The notes under the pieces are model-generated. The model saw only the letters and a program-made list of their open reading frames with translations, did no database searches and was not told where the DNA came from. The position numbers and the translations under genes are program-made. A DNA stretch of 64,000 nucleotides from Ruegeria sp. EL01 (lineage in GTDB: Bacteria; Pseudomonadota; Alphaproteobacteria; Rhodobacterales; Rhodobacteraceae): NCBI RefSeq assembly GCF_900313035.1, contig NZ_OMPS01000026.1:1-64000 (forward strand). Direction: 5' to 3'. Positions 63,664-64,000 of this stretch are shown one piece after another. The stretch's first letter is position 1. The number at the start of each line of letters is the position of its first letter.

Positions 63664-63688
63664 TTTCCCGCTTTTTGAAAGGCTAACG

Positions 63689-64000
63689 ATGTCCTGGACT
63701 GACGAGCGCGTAGAACTGCTCAAGAAAATGTGGGGCGAGGGCCAGTCGGCCAGCCAGATCGCCAAGGAACTGGGCGGGGTGACCCGCAATGCCGTGATCG
63801 GCAAGGTGCATCGCCTGGGCCTGTCGAACCGTGCAACCGGCGCTAGCCCGGCCAAAGCGGAACCCAAGGAAAAGCCGGCACCCGCACCAAAGGCCGAGGC
63901 CAAGCCCAAACCGACACCCAAGACCGAGCCCGCGCGCCCGGCCCCTGCCCCGGCGGCCGAAGCGAAACCCGCCATTCCGGCACGCCGTCAGATCATTCCT
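63689..64000 (+). CDS. gcrA: GcrA cell-cycle regulator, N-terminal part
   Basis: The first 104 codons of GcrA, running off the right edge. The N-terminal domain begins MSWTDERVELLKKMWGEGQS and continues with ASQIAKELGGVTRNAVIGKV and HRLGLSNR, the HTH-like DNA-binding region of GcrA. A Lys/Pro/Ala-rich linker follows. GcrA activates promoters carrying CcrM-methylated GANTC sites together with sigma-70 holoenzyme. A GATTC site lies near 63576-63580 in its own upstream region. AAAGG upstream of the ATG supports the start. The sigma-binding C-terminus is not visible. Confidence 0.96.
   Translation, partial: MSWTDERVELLKKMWGEGQSASQIAKELGGVTRNAVIGKVHRLGLSNRATGASPAKAEPKEKPAPAPKAEAKPKPTPKTEPARPAPAPAAEAKPAIPARRQIIP

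Overview
The window looks like a chromosomal segment of an alphaproteobacterium of the family Rhodobacteraceae (Roseobacter group). The evidence is the gene content: gcrA at the right edge, a GapR-type DUF2312 protein, NDUFA12, a DUF2155/MlaD pair, a ScfR-type XRE regulator, a FliM/FliN C-terminal protein, a BigR/SqrR-type ArsR repressor, and short palindromic intergenic elements of the kind common in this group. No rRNA and no CRISPR array were seen. There is one intact tRNA gene, tRNA-Thr(TGT).

The left 14.8 kb is accessory. It opens with a truncated IS5-family element (1-285), a tyrosine integrase (350-1525) and a 55-nt 3' fragment of tRNA-Leu(TAA) (1680-1734) that looks like an attachment-site remnant. 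A surface-polysaccharide block follows: a 1132-residue fusion of a methyltransferase, a coiled coil and two GT4 glycosyltransferases; a tight rfbC-rfbB-rfbD-rfbA operon for dTDP-L-rhamnose; and two COG5610-type HAD proteins bracketing a StrF-like glycosyltransferase. The block ends at tRNA-Thr, just downstream of whose 3' end lies a frameshifted integrase pseudogene. This is the layout expected for an old island inserted at that tRNA.

From 15 to 34 kb the content is mostly core. It includes gapR; a persulfide dioxygenase/DUF442 pair with a perfect FNR-type box in its promoter; a FliM-C protein, a transporter-fused histidine kinase and a single-domain response regulator; a ScfR-like and a PAS-LuxR regulator; accBC; aat; the NDUFA12-mlaD-DUF2155 group; ridA; clpX and clpP; and an ArsR repressor carrying the Cys42/Cys108 pair of BigR. 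That repressor is a candidate regulator of the sulfur pair 15 kb away.

At 34-39 kb lepA is flanked by two accessory-looking genes. A SIR2-domain gene starts at a TTG codon 3 nt after the lepA stop, and a large uncharacterised gene diverges from lepA. Related REP-like palindromes lie outside both. This is the strongest candidate for an undescribed, possibly defensive, system. Next come a LysR regulator, a low-molecular-weight phosphatase, a CobB sirtuin, a copper-chaperone pair, two rpmB copies encoding identical proteins on either side of a methyltransferase gene, a Hint-domain RTX-like protein, meaB, hrpB, a NUDIX hydrolase, a PiT transporter, a panE-like reductase, a lactonase-like hydrolase, pirin, a PhyH dioxygenase, an exported intradiol-dioxygenase-like protein with a ferric-reductase-like membrane partner, argF-argD, an EamA transporter, an ABC-2 permease and the 5' part of gcrA.

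All calls come from reading the sequence and from recalled family features. No database search was made.
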